From assembly GCF_014638915.1 (NCBI RefSeq), contig NZ_BMFQ01000002.1, positions 434,001 to 498,000 on the forward strand: a DNA stretch of 64,000 nucleotides. Direction: 5' to 3'. This document shows, one piece after another, positions 53,146 to 62,663 of this stretch. The position numbers were made by a program, and so were the translations under genes. The stretch is from Xanthomarina arctica. Its GTDB lineage: Bacteria; Bacteroidota; Bacteroidia; Flavobacteriales; Flavobacteriaceae. Position 1 is the first letter of the stretch, and each line of letters starts with the position of its first letter. A model generated the notes under the pieces. The model was not told the DNA's origin and made no database searches. It was given only the letters and a program-made list of their open reading frames with translations.

Positions 53146-54399
53146 TTAATTTAAAATAAGTTTATTGTTTGCTATAATTCCATAGACCATACCTTTTGTT
53201 TCATGGTTTTCGAATATAGCATTTTTGGAAGTCGATTTAATATGGTCTTTCGTAAATTCTTGAATACCATTCGGATTAAATAAGCTCAAATCGGCTTTGT
53301 TTCCAATAGCAATAGGTTGAAAATGTATTCCAAACCTGCTCTTTCCTTTAGTTAAAAATTCTATGGTTTTCTTAGTACTAAAATGCTTGTTTAGAATGCC
53401 AAAAGCAGATTCTAAACCAATAGTTCCATATTTGGCAAAATCGAATTCAATTTTTTTGTGTTCGATATCTATTGGGTTGTGATCGCTAGTTACCATATCA
53501 ATAGTACCATCTTTTAAACCCTCTATTAAAGCGTTAATATCATCCTGTGTTCGCAACGGTGGAAGAACTTTATAATTCGTGTTGAATGTAGTTAAATTCT
53601 CGTCGGTTAAAATTAAATTATGAATAGCAACACTACAACTTACATTCAATTTCTTTTGTTTGGCCTCGCGGATTAATACCACCGATTTTGCAGTAGAAAT
53701 AGTAGGAATATGAAGCTTGCCTTCTGTGTATTCCAATAGGAATAAATCTCTAGCAATCTGTAATTCTTCAGCCATATTAGGGTTTCCTTTTAATCCTAAA
53801 GACGTACTTGTTACTTGCTCGTTCATGACACCTTTTCCTGAAATTTTGTTTTCCTGAGGAAAAGAAAGTACCAAACCATCAAAATTACTAGCGTATTGCA
53901 AAGCTATTTTTAGCAAATTCGGATTTTCAATGGGTCTTTTATAATCTCCAAAAGCGATAGCTCCAGCACTGGTCATATCGAATAACTCAGCTAAATCTAT
54001 GCCTTTACTTTCTTTGGTTAAAGCGCCAATAGGGTAGAGGTTTACAGCATGTTTTTCTGCCTTTCCTTTAATAAATGAAACATCCGAATTACAATCAATT
54101 ACAGGATTTGTATTTGGATTGATAGCCAACGATGTAAATCCGGAATGAGCCGCAGTATTTAATCCATTTTCTAAAGTTTCTCTTTCTTCGTAACCAGGTT
54201 CTCCAAAACTCACACTACTATCAAACCAACCTTGTGACATATGGAGATTTTCTAAATCAATTTCCTTGACATCATTAGTATTCTTAATGGTTTTTGAAAT
54301 TTGTGTAATCACACCATTTTCAATTAAAATATCGACTGTCTGATTGTGAAAGTCACTTTTAGAGTCAATAATCGTAGTAGATTTTAAGAGTACGTTCAT
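53146..54399 (-). CDS. dihydroorotase-like amidohydrolase lacking metal-ligand histidines
   Basis: A 417-residue member of the dihydroorotase family with the whole amidohydrolase barrel conserved (GFTSLAINPNTNPVIDCNSD, LYPIGALTKESKGIDLAELF, ILTDENLTTFNTNYKVLPPLR, MVTSDHNPID). However, the metal-binding D-x-H-x-H-x-R after strand 1 has become GWFDSSVSFGEPGYEERE, so both histidines are serine and the arginine is glycine. It therefore cannot hold the usual zinc pair and is probably not an active dihydroorotase. It could be a scaffold, comparable to the PyrC-prime pseudoenzymes that partner aspartate transcarbamoylase. No other pyrimidine gene is nearby. Its start overlaps the stop of BatA (4 bp). 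Confidence 0.88.
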   Translation of the reverse strand: MNVLLKSTTIIDSKSDFHNQTVDILIENGVITQISKTIKNTNDVKEIDLENLHMSQGWFDSSVSFGEPGYEERETLENGLNTAAHSGFTSLAINPNTNPVIDCNSDVSFIKGKAEKHAVNLYPIGALTKESKGIDLAELFDMTSAGAIAFGDYKRPIENPNLLKIALQYASNFDGLVLSFPQENKISGKGVMNEQVTSTSLGLKGNPNMAEELQIARDLFLLEYTEGKLHIPTISTAKSVVLIREAKQKKLNVSCSVAIHNLILTDENLTTFNTNYKVLPPLRTQDDINALIEGLKDGTIDMVTSDHNPIDIEHKKIEFDFAKYGTIGLESAFGILNKHFSTKKTIEFLTKGKSRFGIHFQPIAIGNKADLSLFNPNGIQEFTKDHIKSTSKNAIFENHETKGMVYGIIANNKLILN

Positions 54400-56324
54400 T
54401 TAAAATATTTTAAGATGACCATTTCAATACTTAAAAAGATCAATGCAAAAATAACAAACCATTTCCATAGCTCGTTAATTTTCGAGTCACTTTTTAAGGT
54501 GTCGAATAATTCTACAATGGAACTAGAAACCTCTACATGTTCTAAGGTTGAAAGGTCTTGATATGTCATATTACTTTCATCTCTTTTATAGTTATAACTG
54601 ATGTTTTCTATAAATTCCGTTTTGTTATTTATGCTATAAGTTCCTGCAATATCTGGCATTTCAGTTGTTGTAATTCGCACTTTATTATTGAAATATTGTT
54701 GTTGCGGAATCATGTTTTCTTCACCTAAAGCCAAACTTAAAATATCGTCTTGTTGCAGGGTTACTGGAACATCAAAACTGTTTTCTTCGCCTATTACTTG
54801 ATATAATTGAGACATTTTTAAACTCTGTTTTCCAATATTATAAAATGTTGGAACAATTAAAGGAGAGTTTTTAAAGTTGGAATTTTCATTGTTTAAGGAA
54901 GCTGAAAACACATAAACTTGATTTGCACTGCTTAAAAAAGCCTTGCCATCTTCAAATTTTAAAGGAGAAGAGTTATTGCTTGAAATTAACGGATAATAAC
55001 TTTCAACTTTAGGATATTGAAAATTAGAGACTTCTTTATTAAACACATCCTTAAAAAGAGGATGTGAATAATTGATGGTTGTAACTTTTTTTTCTGAAGT
55101 ATTCTGAACTCCGAAACGCAAATTGATTGGTAAAAAGAAATCGTTATAGCTTTGTAAATTTATATCGGTTGAAGGGATAACGATAACAAAACCGCCTTTA
55201 TCCGTAAAGGCTTTTAAGGAAGTTGCAAGAGCATTTGGAATGCTTTGTAACTCGTTTAAAACAATGAGATTCTGATTTTCAATATCGCTATAATTCAATT
55301 CATTTAAAGGATCTGAAGTAAATACGAATTCCTTATCTGAATAAATTCGTTTTAGAAAATCATCATTAGCTTCAGAAATGGCTAGTACTTTCGTTTTGTT
55401 TGGTTTATTAATATTAAAATAAAGACTGTTGTCAAAATCCAAATTCACAAACACATCATCAATAACAAGGGTTCCACTAATTTCTTTTTCATTATTAATA
55501 GTAAAAACGGCAGTTGCTTTTTCTGTGATATCAATGGCTGTTTTTGCTAGTAGTTCTTCACCGCTAAATAAGGAGACTGGCACATTTTTAAGCTCGTCTC
55601 CATGATTGGAAATTATGGCAGTTAATTCGATGTTTAAAGGTGTTGTATTGGAAATAAACAAACTATCAACCGAAAGATTATTAGTTGTAACAGGTTGCAA
55701 TTGTACAGCATTAATACGTATTAAAGAATCTAAAGTAGGGTTAAATCTCGATTCTTTTGTTTGAAAATCTGAAATTAGAACCAATTGTTTCAAATTTCCA
55801 GTATTATTTTTAAACAAGTTCTTTCCTTTTAATAGAACAGCATCGTAATTTAATTGGTTCGAGGTATAATCTAGTTGGAGAAGTTCATTTTTAATGGCTC
55901 CAATAGTTGTGTTTTTATAGGTATTGTTATTGGTAAAAAGCGTAAGCGATTCTGTTGGGTCCACATTGTTTATGACATCTTGAACAGCGCGTTTTAAAAG
56001 AGTTCCTTGTTCGCCTTTGGCTTGCATGCTAAAAGAATTATCCAAGTAAACAACCGTTTCTTTCTTAGTATTTAAGCTATTGGTTTTAGACGTAAAAGGC
56101 TGCGCAAAGGCTATTATTAAAGCAGCAAAAAGTAACATTCTGGTGCATAAAATCAACCATTTTTTTAATTGAGAACTTTTTCTAGTTTGAGAGGTGACTT
56201 TCTTTAAAAATGCCACATTGGTAAATGCCTGCTTTTTAAATTTTCTAAGTTGAAATAGATGAATTAGAATGGGGATAAGCAGCGCAAATAAAGCGTAAAG
56301 AAGTTCGGGATGTTTAAACTGCAT
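54396..56324 (-). CDS. BatA/vWA domain membrane protein
   Basis: A 642-residue protein. It has a BatA N-terminal domain with two helices (about 6-24 ELLYALFALLIPILIHLF and 56-75 KWLILCTRMLLFAALIIAFA) and a von Willebrand A domain with MIDAS motif DNSFSM (Asp95). A long beta-rich periplasmic part follows, containing a region that recalls a glutamine-amidotransferase-like fold (LVIDDVFVNLDFDNSLYF, FVIVIPSTDINLQSYNDF), and then a C-terminal transmembrane helix (about 620-640). Bat proteins occur in Bacteroidetes aerotolerance operons, but this one stands alone beside a dihydroorotase-like gene. Function not known. Confidence 0.88.
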   Translation of the reverse strand: MQFKHPELLYALFALLIPILIHLFQLRKFKKQAFTNVAFLKKVTSQTRKSSQLKKWLILCTRMLLFAALIIAFAQPFTSKTNSLNTKKETVVYLDNSFSMQAKGEQGTLLKRAVQDVINNVDPTESLTLFTNNNTYKNTTIGAIKNELLQLDYTSNQLNYDAVLLKGKNLFKNNTGNLKQLVLISDFQTKESRFNPTLDSLIRINAVQLQPVTTNNLSVDSLFISNTTPLNIELTAIISNHGDELKNVPVSLFSGEELLAKTAIDITEKATAVFTINNEKEISGTLVIDDVFVNLDFDNSLYFNINKPNKTKVLAISEANDDFLKRIYSDKEFVFTSDPLNELNYSDIENQNLIVLNELQSIPNALATSLKAFTDKGGFVIVIPSTDINLQSYNDFFLPINLRFGVQNTSEKKVTTINYSHPLFKDVFNKEVSNFQYPKVESYYPLISSNNSSPLKFEDGKAFLSSANQVYVFSASLNNENSNFKNSPLIVPTFYNIGKQSLKMSQLYQVIGEENSFDVPVTLQQDDILSLALGEENMIPQQQYFNNKVRITTTEMPDIAGTYSINNKTEFIENISYNYKRDESNMTYQDLSTLEHVEVSSSIVELFDTLKSDSKINELWKWFVIFALIFLSIEMVILKYFK

Positions 56325-56531
56325 TCCTATTAGTTTATTTACAAAAATAGTGTTTACAACGACATAGAAAACCTTTTAACAACAAATTAAATTTTAATAG
56401 ACGCCAATTCACGAATAATAAATTGTTCTTGAAAGAAGCGAGAGTGTTTGGATATGATATTTTTCTCTGTGCCTCTTAGCGACTTCTCAGTGTATCTCTG
56501 TGAAATAATTAGTTTTTAATCAACAACTTAT
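56325..56531. repeat. intergenic region with CTCTGTG-type repeat-like tract
   Basis: 207 bp between BatA and the glycosyltransferase gene. At 56440-56515 it holds CTCTGTGCCTCTTAGCGACT and TCTCAGTGTATCTCTGTGAAA, with several CTCTGTG/CTCAGTG copies 15-30 bp apart. This phrasing recalls dispersed intergenic repeats of Bacteroidetes genomes. No ORF is visible. Confidence 0.3.
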
Positions 56532-57539
56532 CTAACAAAAGAAAAAATAATCTTTCATTTCATTCTTGTTGTTGCTATTAAAAAAGTCTCTTATGGATTG
56601 TTGTTCTTGCTTATTTGCAACGGTTATGATGGTTTGAGTATGTTCCATTTTGTTTATATTCTGAAAACCGAAGAGTTTTTTATCGTAGATATCTTTTCCT
56701 ATTTTCTTCGAATTATTACAAACCCAAGTAAATGCAATTCCTTTTTCTATAAGAAGTTTGGCTATGGTTTTACCCTTGTTTCCCGCTCCCCAAATTACAA
56801 GTGGTCTGGAAACATCAATATCTAACTCAAGAAAATAACTCAGTTTGATGTTTAAAAAGTAATTTTCCGCGTAATGTTCATGTGTTCTGGACGTTCTTTT
56901 GCTATAATCTCTCCAAAGATGCAAAACGTGATTGCAGGGAATCACTTTTAATTGCTGTTTGTAAAACCTGAAAGTTAAATCGTAATCTTCAGGATAGTCA
57001 TTCGGATTAAAAGCATCACAAGCTATTAAATCATCTCTATAAACCATCCAACAAGGAGATGGAATGACACATTCTTTATATATTTCAGAATAATTAGTTC
57101 CTGCACGTGTTAAACGGTTTAACCAAGTTTCATAACTTTTATAACCATCGCTAATACCAGCTTCACTAAAATAAGAAACCAAACCGGTTGCGAGATGGTT
57201 TTTTCCATGAGCTAATAAATTATTCAATAGCACTTCTAGTTTATTTGGAGTCATGATATCATCGCTATCCATTCTGGATATAAATTCACCCTTACAATTA
57301 TTAAAGGCTGTTTGAAGGGAAGCGATAATTCCTTCTCCAGTATTTTTATAGAGTTTAATGCGTTTATCTTGCTCTGCAAAGGATTTTACTAGGTGATAAC
57401 TTTCATCTGTAGAACTATCATCTACAATTACCAGTTCCCAATTGGTGTACGTTTGATTTTGTATGGATTCCAAACATTCGGGCAGAAATCTAGCCGTATT
57501 TTTAAAAGGCGTTAATATGCTTATTAAGGGTTTTGGCAT
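56532..57539 (-). CDS. glycosyltransferase family 2 with C-terminal nucleotide-binding domain
   Basis: 335 residues, two domains. The N-terminal GT2/GT-A domain (about 1-210) has LISILTPFKNTARFLPECLE, the nucleotide-binding VIVDDSSTDES, the DxD-like metal motif ISRMDSDDIMTPNKLEVLL, and the ED motif YPEDYDLTFRFYKQQL. The C-terminal ~100 residues form a Rossmann-like fold beginning RPLVIWGAGNKGKTIAKLL (a GxGxxG-type NAD/nucleotide loop). This fusion is not usual for GT2 enzymes. The domain may sense or bind a nucleotide, or modify the product. It is monocistronic. Confidence 0.88.
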   Translation of the reverse strand: MPKPLISILTPFKNTARFLPECLESIQNQTYTNWELVIVDDSSTDESYHLVKSFAEQDKRIKLYKNTGEGIIASLQTAFNNCKGEFISRMDSDDIMTPNKLEVLLNNLLAHGKNHLATGLVSYFSEAGISDGYKSYETWLNRLTRAGTNYSEIYKECVIPSPCWMVYRDDLIACDAFNPNDYPEDYDLTFRFYKQQLKVIPCNHVLHLWRDYSKRTSRTHEHYAENYFLNIKLSYFLELDIDVSRPLVIWGAGNKGKTIAKLLIEKGIAFTWVCNNSKKIGKDIYDKKLFGFQNINKMEHTQTIITVANKQEQQSIRDFFNSNNKNEMKDYFFFC

Positions 57540-57715
57540 ATAGCGAAGATAGTTTTTTAAGTAATAAAGGACGAAAGTTAAAATAGAAATACCAGGAATT
57601 CTAAATCCTTATTGCTTTATGACCTCTCTATTTATAACTACAATGTTAAAAAGTATAAAACACTTTTGAGTGAAATAAATTTTCTTAATTTTATCCTTTA
57701 CAAATAATATAACTT

Positions 57716-58243
57716 TTGAAAAAAGTAGTATCCATTGCCTTCATATTTATTTTTATATTTAACCTTTTTGGCAATTATGTGCTAATAATGGTACATAAAT
57801 ATGAAATAAAACAAGAGTTACTATCTATTTTAAAAACAGGTTCTTCAGATACTAATTTGACCATTATAAAAATTACATCTAAAAATAAAAAGGACATTCA
57901 TTGGAAAGAAACCAATGAGTTTAAATATAAAGGTGAGATGTACGATGTGGTTAAGATTGAAAAAACAGATTCAAAAACCACTTTGTATTATTGTATCGCA
58001 GACAGTAAAGAGCGTGAACTACTTGCTGATTTGGAAAACCAAATAAACAAAAATAAAACAACTAAGAATGGTAAAGTCCGGACTGTAAAAGTAGTTGTAA
58101 AAATTATTCCAAAAGAAGAAATTAATCTTACGGACAAACATTCTATTTTATTACTTCAAAATAAAAAGATTTATTCTCATTGTTTAAGTTTTTACAATTC
58201 TGTAAAAATGGATATAGAGAGTCCTCCACCCAATTTAGTTTAA
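57716..58243 (+). CDS. small membrane or secreted protein leading the heme uptake operon
   Basis: 175 residues from a TTG start at 57716. The N-terminal hydrophobic segment VVSIAFIFIFIFNLFGNYVLI (about 3-25) is a signal anchor. The rest is a mixed, lysine-rich domain (NEFKYKGEMYDVVKIEKTD, KTTLYYCIADSKERELLADLE, SPPPNLV end) with two cysteines, one in YYC and one in SHC. It precedes the TonB receptor by 76 bp in the same direction. Such small proteins are seen upstream of TonB receptors in Bacteroidetes, but no role is known. It may belong to the heme-uptake unit. Confidence 0.68.
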   Translation: MKKVVSIAFIFIFIFNLFGNYVLIMVHKYEIKQELLSILKTGSSDTNLTIIKITSKNKKDIHWKETNEFKYKGEMYDVVKIEKTDSKTTLYYCIADSKERELLADLENQINKNKTTKNGKVRTVKVVVKIIPKEEINLTDKHSILLLQNKKIYSHCLSFYNSVKMDIESPPPNLV

Positions 58244-58264
58244 TACATAACACTTTTTAAATGA

Positions 58265-58282
58265 CTTCCTTTTGCAAGGAAG
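58265..58282 (+). other. stem-loop in the TonB receptor leader
   Basis: CTTCCTT / AAGGAAG with a TTGC tetraloop, without a following T-run, 38 bp before the receptor's TTG start. It could be an mRNA-stability or regulatory hairpin; there is no direct evidence for either. Confidence 0.35.
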
Positions 58283-58319
58283 CCCATTTTCATGTATTAA
58301 CAAACTAAATAAAATTTCA

Positions 58320-60683
58320 TTGAAAAACACATACTTTTCCCTATTAGGGATACTCATGTCTGTATCTGTATTTTGCCAAACTAAAACTGAAGGAAAAATA
58401 CTAGATGCAACGACAAACAGTCCGCTTTCTGGAGCAAAAATTAAAAGCAATTATAATCAAATGACTTCTTCTGATGAAGACGGTATCTTTCTGCTTAAAT
58501 GTGAAGAGAACATGACATTAACCATAAGTTACATGGGTTATGAAACACAAACTATTAATATTAATAATTGTAATACATATCTAAATATTAACATGAAGAC
58601 TAGTGATAATGTTTTGGATGAAATAAGTCTGGAGGGTGAAAAAGTTCCAATTCAGGATTTAGAAAAGCCTAGATCTGAAGTAGAATTATCTGTTAACGAA
58701 CTAAAACGTGGTACCGGATTATTTTTGGACGATGCTATTAACGCTAATGTTCCTGGAGTTACCATGTATAGAAGAGGGGTGTCTTCTGGGCAACAATTTA
58801 ATATTAGAGGTTATGGAAATGGTGTTGGATTTAAAGGGGCCAACAATAATTTTGATGGGCAAGGCTACAAAGTATACTTAAATAATATTCCTATTACAGA
58901 TGCTGAAGGTGTGACTGTTATGGACGATATTGATTTTGGTTCCGTTGGCCATGTTGATGTTATTAAAGGTCCTGCTGGCAGCTTATATGGATTATCGATT
59001 GCTGGTGTGGTGAATTTGCAAACGAATCGTCCAAAAAATGGAGAAACCTCTCTCGAACAGAAAGTTTTAGTTGGTAGTTACGGGTTGGCAAGTTTTATTA
59101 CACAATTTCAAATGGGACAAGAAAAAACAGCCTTAATGGTTAATTACAGTCACCAAATTGCTGATGGGTTCATGGATCATACTGCGTCAACCAAAGATTT
59201 TTTGAATATGGTACTTGATTATAGACCAAGTGATAAGCAGTTTATTTCAACTTATTTTGGGTATAGCAATAGTTATGACGAAAGAGGAGGTGAGCTCACT
59301 ATTGATCAATACAACGATTTTGATTATAGCGGAAATGCCCGATATATTAAGAACAACGCACATTCTGAAGTGATTAGTTTTCGAGCAGGTTTAAGCTATA
59401 ATTATCAATTTTTAGATTGGTTAGGTAATACCACATCTGTTTTTGGATCGAGTATTACTAGTAACTCTAGTTCAGCAGCAGGTTGGACTGATAAAAACCC
59501 GAACAATTATGGGGTACGATCTACTTTCGATTTAAACTTTGAATTAGGCACTCATTTTATTCTAACTGGGGTTGCAGGTTTTGAATTCCAAGAACAAAGG
59601 GCACAAATTACTGGATACAAGATGATTGAAAACCCATCAGATCCTGAAGGCTATAATATGATAGGTGAGACAAAAAGCAACCAATTTTCAGATTCGAAGA
59701 ACAGTTCTATTTTTACTGAATGGACTTTGAATATGCCTTTAGATTTCTCTGTAACCGCAGGAATAAGTACTAGTAGTATGCGTATCCAATTAGAAAATCG
59801 ACTTTATATTCCAAACAGTACAAATCCAAATGTAGTAACTGCAAATTATACTGATTTATTTTCACCTCATATAGCTATAAATAAGGTGTTTAATAATAAT
59901 GTTTCAGTGTATGCTTCCTATAGTAAAGGTTACAAAGCACCAGTAAGTGGTAATATTGTATTGTCTACTTCTGGTACTTTAAATACTGGTTTGGTTCCTG
60001 AAGTTGGAAACCAAATTGAAATTGGTACCAAAGGGAATATTTTAAATAATAAACTACAATACCAATTCGCTATTTTTAATGCCATTTTTAAAAATAAATT
60101 CACCTCTGTAGCAGTGCCTTTAGATATCAATACTACGGCATATACATACATTGCAAATGGTGGAAAGCAAAATAATAAAGGGATAGAAGTTTTGTTAAAA
60201 TACACGGCTTACCAATCCACAACTGGTTTTTTCTCGAACATCAGTCCTTATGCCAATACCACCTACTCAGACTTTAAATATGACGATTTTAGCTATCAGT
60301 CTTTAAACAGTGATGGCGAAGCCATTATTGCAGATTATAACGGGAATGCTGTTGCTGGAGTTGCACCTTGGGTTGTGAATGCAGGAATTGATTTTAATAG
60401 TAATATAGGAATTTATGGTACAATTAATTATGAATATAGAGATACGGTTCCTTTTACTTCAGACAATTTAAATTATGCAGATGCCTATAATTTGTTAAAC
60501 TCAAAACTAGGTTACAGATTTTCTTTAAATCATTTTGATTTAGATGTTTATGCTGGAGTTAATAATATTACGGGAACCCAGTACTATTATATGTTGTTTT
60601 TAAATCAGTTGAACGATGCTTATCTACCAGCTCCTTATGAAGCTAATTTTTATGGCGGTGTCAATTTAAAATACCATTTCTAA
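58320..60683 (+). CDS. TonB-dependent receptor of the heme uptake cluster
   Basis: 787 residues if read from TTG 58320, which gives the signal peptide MKNTYFSLLGILMSVSVFC. A longer frame from 58272 adds a polar stretch that would spoil the signal peptide. It has a carboxypeptidase-regulatory domain (about 23-105) and a plug (about 120-235, with QQFNIRGYGNGVGFKGANNN, the YLNNIPITDAEG loop and KGPAGSLYGLSIAGVVNLQT), then a barrel ending EANFYGGVNLKYHF. It is followed by genes for a binding protein, permease and ATPase of heme/siderophore type, so it probably brings heme or an iron chelate across the outer membrane. The exact ligand is not certain. Confidence 0.88.
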   Translation: MKNTYFSLLGILMSVSVFCQTKTEGKILDATTNSPLSGAKIKSNYNQMTSSDEDGIFLLKCEENMTLTISYMGYETQTININNCNTYLNINMKTSDNVLDEISLEGEKVPIQDLEKPRSEVELSVNELKRGTGLFLDDAINANVPGVTMYRRGVSSGQQFNIRGYGNGVGFKGANNNFDGQGYKVYLNNIPITDAEGVTVMDDIDFGSVGHVDVIKGPAGSLYGLSIAGVVNLQTNRPKNGETSLEQKVLVGSYGLASFITQFQMGQEKTALMVNYSHQIADGFMDHTASTKDFLNMVLDYRPSDKQFISTYFGYSNSYDERGGELTIDQYNDFDYSGNARYIKNNAHSEVISFRAGLSYNYQFLDWLGNTTSVFGSSITSNSSSAAGWTDKNPNNYGVRSTFDLNFELGTHFILTGVAGFEFQEQRAQITGYKMIENPSDPEGYNMIGETKSNQFSDSKNSSIFTEWTLNMPLDFSVTAGISTSSMRIQLENRLYIPNSTNPNVVTANYTDLFSPHIAINKVFNNNVSVYASYSKGYKAPVSGNIVLSTSGTLNTGLVPEVGNQIEIGTKGNILNNKLQYQFAIFNAIFKNKFTSVAVPLDINTTAYTYIANGGKQNNKGIEVLLKYTAYQSTTGFFSNISPYANTTYSDFKYDDFSYQSLNSDGEAIIADYNGNAVAGVAPWVVNAGIDFNSNIGIYGTINYEYRDTVPFTSDNLNYADAYNLLNSKLGYRFSLNHFDLDVYAGVNNITGTQYYYMLFLNQLNDAYLPAPYEANFYGGVNLKYHF

Positions 60684-60701
60684 TTTTTTATTCACTAAGC
60701 T

Positions 60702-60737
60702 GAACATGTTGGCTTACCAAAATAAGCTGACATGTTC
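60702..60737 (+). other. intergenic hairpin between TonB receptor and hmuT
   Basis: An imperfect inverted repeat: GAACATGTTGGCTTA, loop CCAAAA, TAAGCTGACATGTTC (two mismatches in 15 bp). No T-run follows, so it may set the relative expression of receptor and transporter, or act as a repressor site. Inference only. Confidence 0.35.
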
Positions 60738-60764
60738 GGTAAAAGTGCAAAACCATAATTTTTT

Positions 60765-61643
60765 ATGAAAAACTATCTATATATACTTGTTATTGGAAGC
60801 TTCTTGACTTCTTGTGGAAGATTTAAAAATGAAGATAATAAGCAAGAACAGAAACAACGTATTGTTTGTATTTCTAAACAATACAGTGAGATAATCTATG
60901 CGCTACAAGCCCAAAAAGAGATTGTTGCTGTAGATGTATCTAGTACATATCCTTCAGAAATAAAAGAATTACCTACTATTGGCTACCATCGTGCGCTAAG
61001 TGCCGAAGCTATTTTAGCTATGAAACCAACAATGATTTTAGAGGATAATAATATTGGTCCAGAACATGTGGTCAAACAGTTGCATGACTTGAATATACCA
61101 ATGAAACAGTTTGGTGCTTATCAAAATACTATTGCAGGAACAGATTCCCTAATTCGTGAAATGGGAACCTATTTTGGTAAACAAGCAATTGCCGAAACCC
61201 TTTGTAATACTCTGGATGCCGATATGGATTTGGCTTTAAAAAACACAAATACATTTAAAACAAATCCCAAGATTTTAGTCATTCATTTTGGACAAGCTTC
61301 CAATATTTATTTGGTTATGACTAATCATAGCAATGCTTCAAAATTGATAGAATGGGCTGGTGGTACCATGGCTGTGGATGGAGAACGGAGTATGATGCAG
61401 TTATCGCCAGAAATAGTAGCACAATCAGATCCTGATATTATTTTACTAACCGATTTTGGATATGACCGATTAGGCTCTATCGAACAAATTGCAGGTTTAC
61501 CAGGGATATCGACGACAAGAGCTTTTGCAGACAGTAAAATTTATCGTGTGGAAGAACATGACATGGTTTATTTTGGTCCCAGAACAGGTGAAAATGTTTT
61601 AAAGCTTCAACAATTAATACATCAGGATGATGAAGCAAAATAA
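60765..61643 (+). CDS. hmuT: heme ABC transporter substrate-binding lipoprotein
   Basis: A 292-residue periplasmic-side binding protein of the cluster A-II/Fe-B12-heme class. The lipoprotein signal MKNYLYILVIGSFLTSCGR places Cys17 at the lipobox. The heme-type signature TIGYHRALSAEAILAMKPTM contains the Tyr/His pair expected in HmuT/ShuT proteins. The later GGTMAVDGERSMMQLSPEIV and DPDIILLTDFGYDRLGS are family-typical. It binds heme and hands it to the HmuU permease. Its 3' end overlaps hmuU by 17 bp. The B12-binding BtuF family is the alternative, but the HRALSAE context is heme-like. Confidence 0.87.
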   Translation: MKNYLYILVIGSFLTSCGRFKNEDNKQEQKQRIVCISKQYSEIIYALQAQKEIVAVDVSSTYPSEIKELPTIGYHRALSAEAILAMKPTMILEDNNIGPEHVVKQLHDLNIPMKQFGAYQNTIAGTDSLIREMGTYFGKQAIAETLCNTLDADMDLALKNTNTFKTNPKILVIHFGQASNIYLVMTNHSNASKLIEWAGGTMAVDGERSMMQLSPEIVAQSDPDIILLTDFGYDRLGSIEQIAGLPGISTTRAFADSKIYRVEEHDMVYFGPRTGENVLKLQQLIHQDDEAK

Positions 61644-62661
61644 CAATTATAAAAGTCTCTTTTTAATATTATTGGTCATTCTTTTTGCCATTTTAATCAT
61701 TTCCATCAGATATGGCGCAGTATCTATTTCTCTAGAAGAAATGGGTTCTTCCATTCAAAAACAATTTTATGCTTCAGATCAAATGACATTGGTTGAGCGT
61801 ATTTTTATGGAAATTAGATTGCCACGTGCCATTTTATGCGTGTTTGTGGGTGCAAGTTTAGCGGTAGGAGGGACTTTATTGCAAGCGCTTTTTAGAAACC
61901 CGATTGTAGAACCTGGTTTGGTTGGGACCTCTTGTGGGGCTGCTTTTGGTGCGGCTTTGTATTTCGCGCTTGGAGCAACATTTCATTTTAAAACAGGACA
62001 ATGGACTTTACCTATTGCTGCTTGCTTGGGAGCTTTCGTATCAACAGCTTTAGTCTTTTTATTGTCACAGTCAAGACAAACGGGGAAAAGTTCTATTGTT
62101 TCTTTACTGCTTACCGGAATAGCCATTAATGCCTTGTTTTTAAGTGGTGTTGGTTTTTTATCATATATAGCTCGCGATCCACAAGCTCGTTCAATTGTAT
62201 TCTGGAATCTAGGCACACTTTCTGGTGCTAATTGGGCTTCAGTTGGTATTGTTGGCTTTTCAACAAGTGTATGTGTCATAATAGCATTGCGCTATGCCAA
62301 ACATTTAAATGCTTTAATGATTGGAGAAGAAGAAGCACAGTTTATAGGTGTTGATCTTAAAAGACTTAAATGGATTATTCTAAGTATCAATGTAATTATG
62401 GTGGCTGTGGCAACTGCTTTTGTGGGAGTTATTAGTTTTGTTGGGCTCATTGTGCCACATGTTCTTCGTATTCTAAAAGGATCAGATAACCGGTTTTTAA
62501 TAATCAATAGCGCAGTTTTGGGAGGTATTTTACTTTGTTTGGCCGATTTACTTTCTCGGATGCTTTTGAGACCTGCTGAATTGCCTATTGGTATTGTGAC
62601 TTCTGTGGTTGGAGTTCCCATTTTCATCTTCTTATTACAAAAGAAAAATTACTTTTTTTAA
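61627..62661 (+). CDS. hmuU: FecCD-family ABC transporter permease
   Basis: A 344-residue polytopic permease with about 10 helices, of the BtuC/FecCD family that moves heme, vitamin B12 and siderophores. The family motif LPRAILCVFVGASLAVGGTL with LLQALFRNPIVEPGLVGTSC is clear, as is the ATPase-contacting EEEAQFIGVD and the late VGVISFVGLIVPHVLRILKG. It starts at an ATGATG pair overlapping the 3' end of hmuT, so the two are translationally coupled. hmuV follows after 2 bp. Confidence 0.92.
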   Translation: MMKQNNNYKSLFLILLVILFAILIISIRYGAVSISLEEMGSSIQKQFYASDQMTLVERIFMEIRLPRAILCVFVGASLAVGGTLLQALFRNPIVEPGLVGTSCGAAFGAALYFALGATFHFKTGQWTLPIAACLGAFVSTALVFLLSQSRQTGKSSIVSLLLTGIAINALFLSGVGFLSYIARDPQARSIVFWNLGTLSGANWASVGIVGFSTSVCVIIALRYAKHLNALMIGEEEAQFIGVDLKRLKWIILSINVIMVAVATAFVGVISFVGLIVPHVLRILKGSDNRFLIINSAVLGGILLCLADLLSRMLLRPAELPIGIVTSVVGVPIFIFLLQKKNYFF

Positions 62662-62663
62662 TT

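Noticed and set aside
58272-58319. TTG at 58272 as start of the heme-cluster TonB receptor
   Set aside because: It would put 16 polar residues before the signal peptide; TTG at 58320 gives a clean one.
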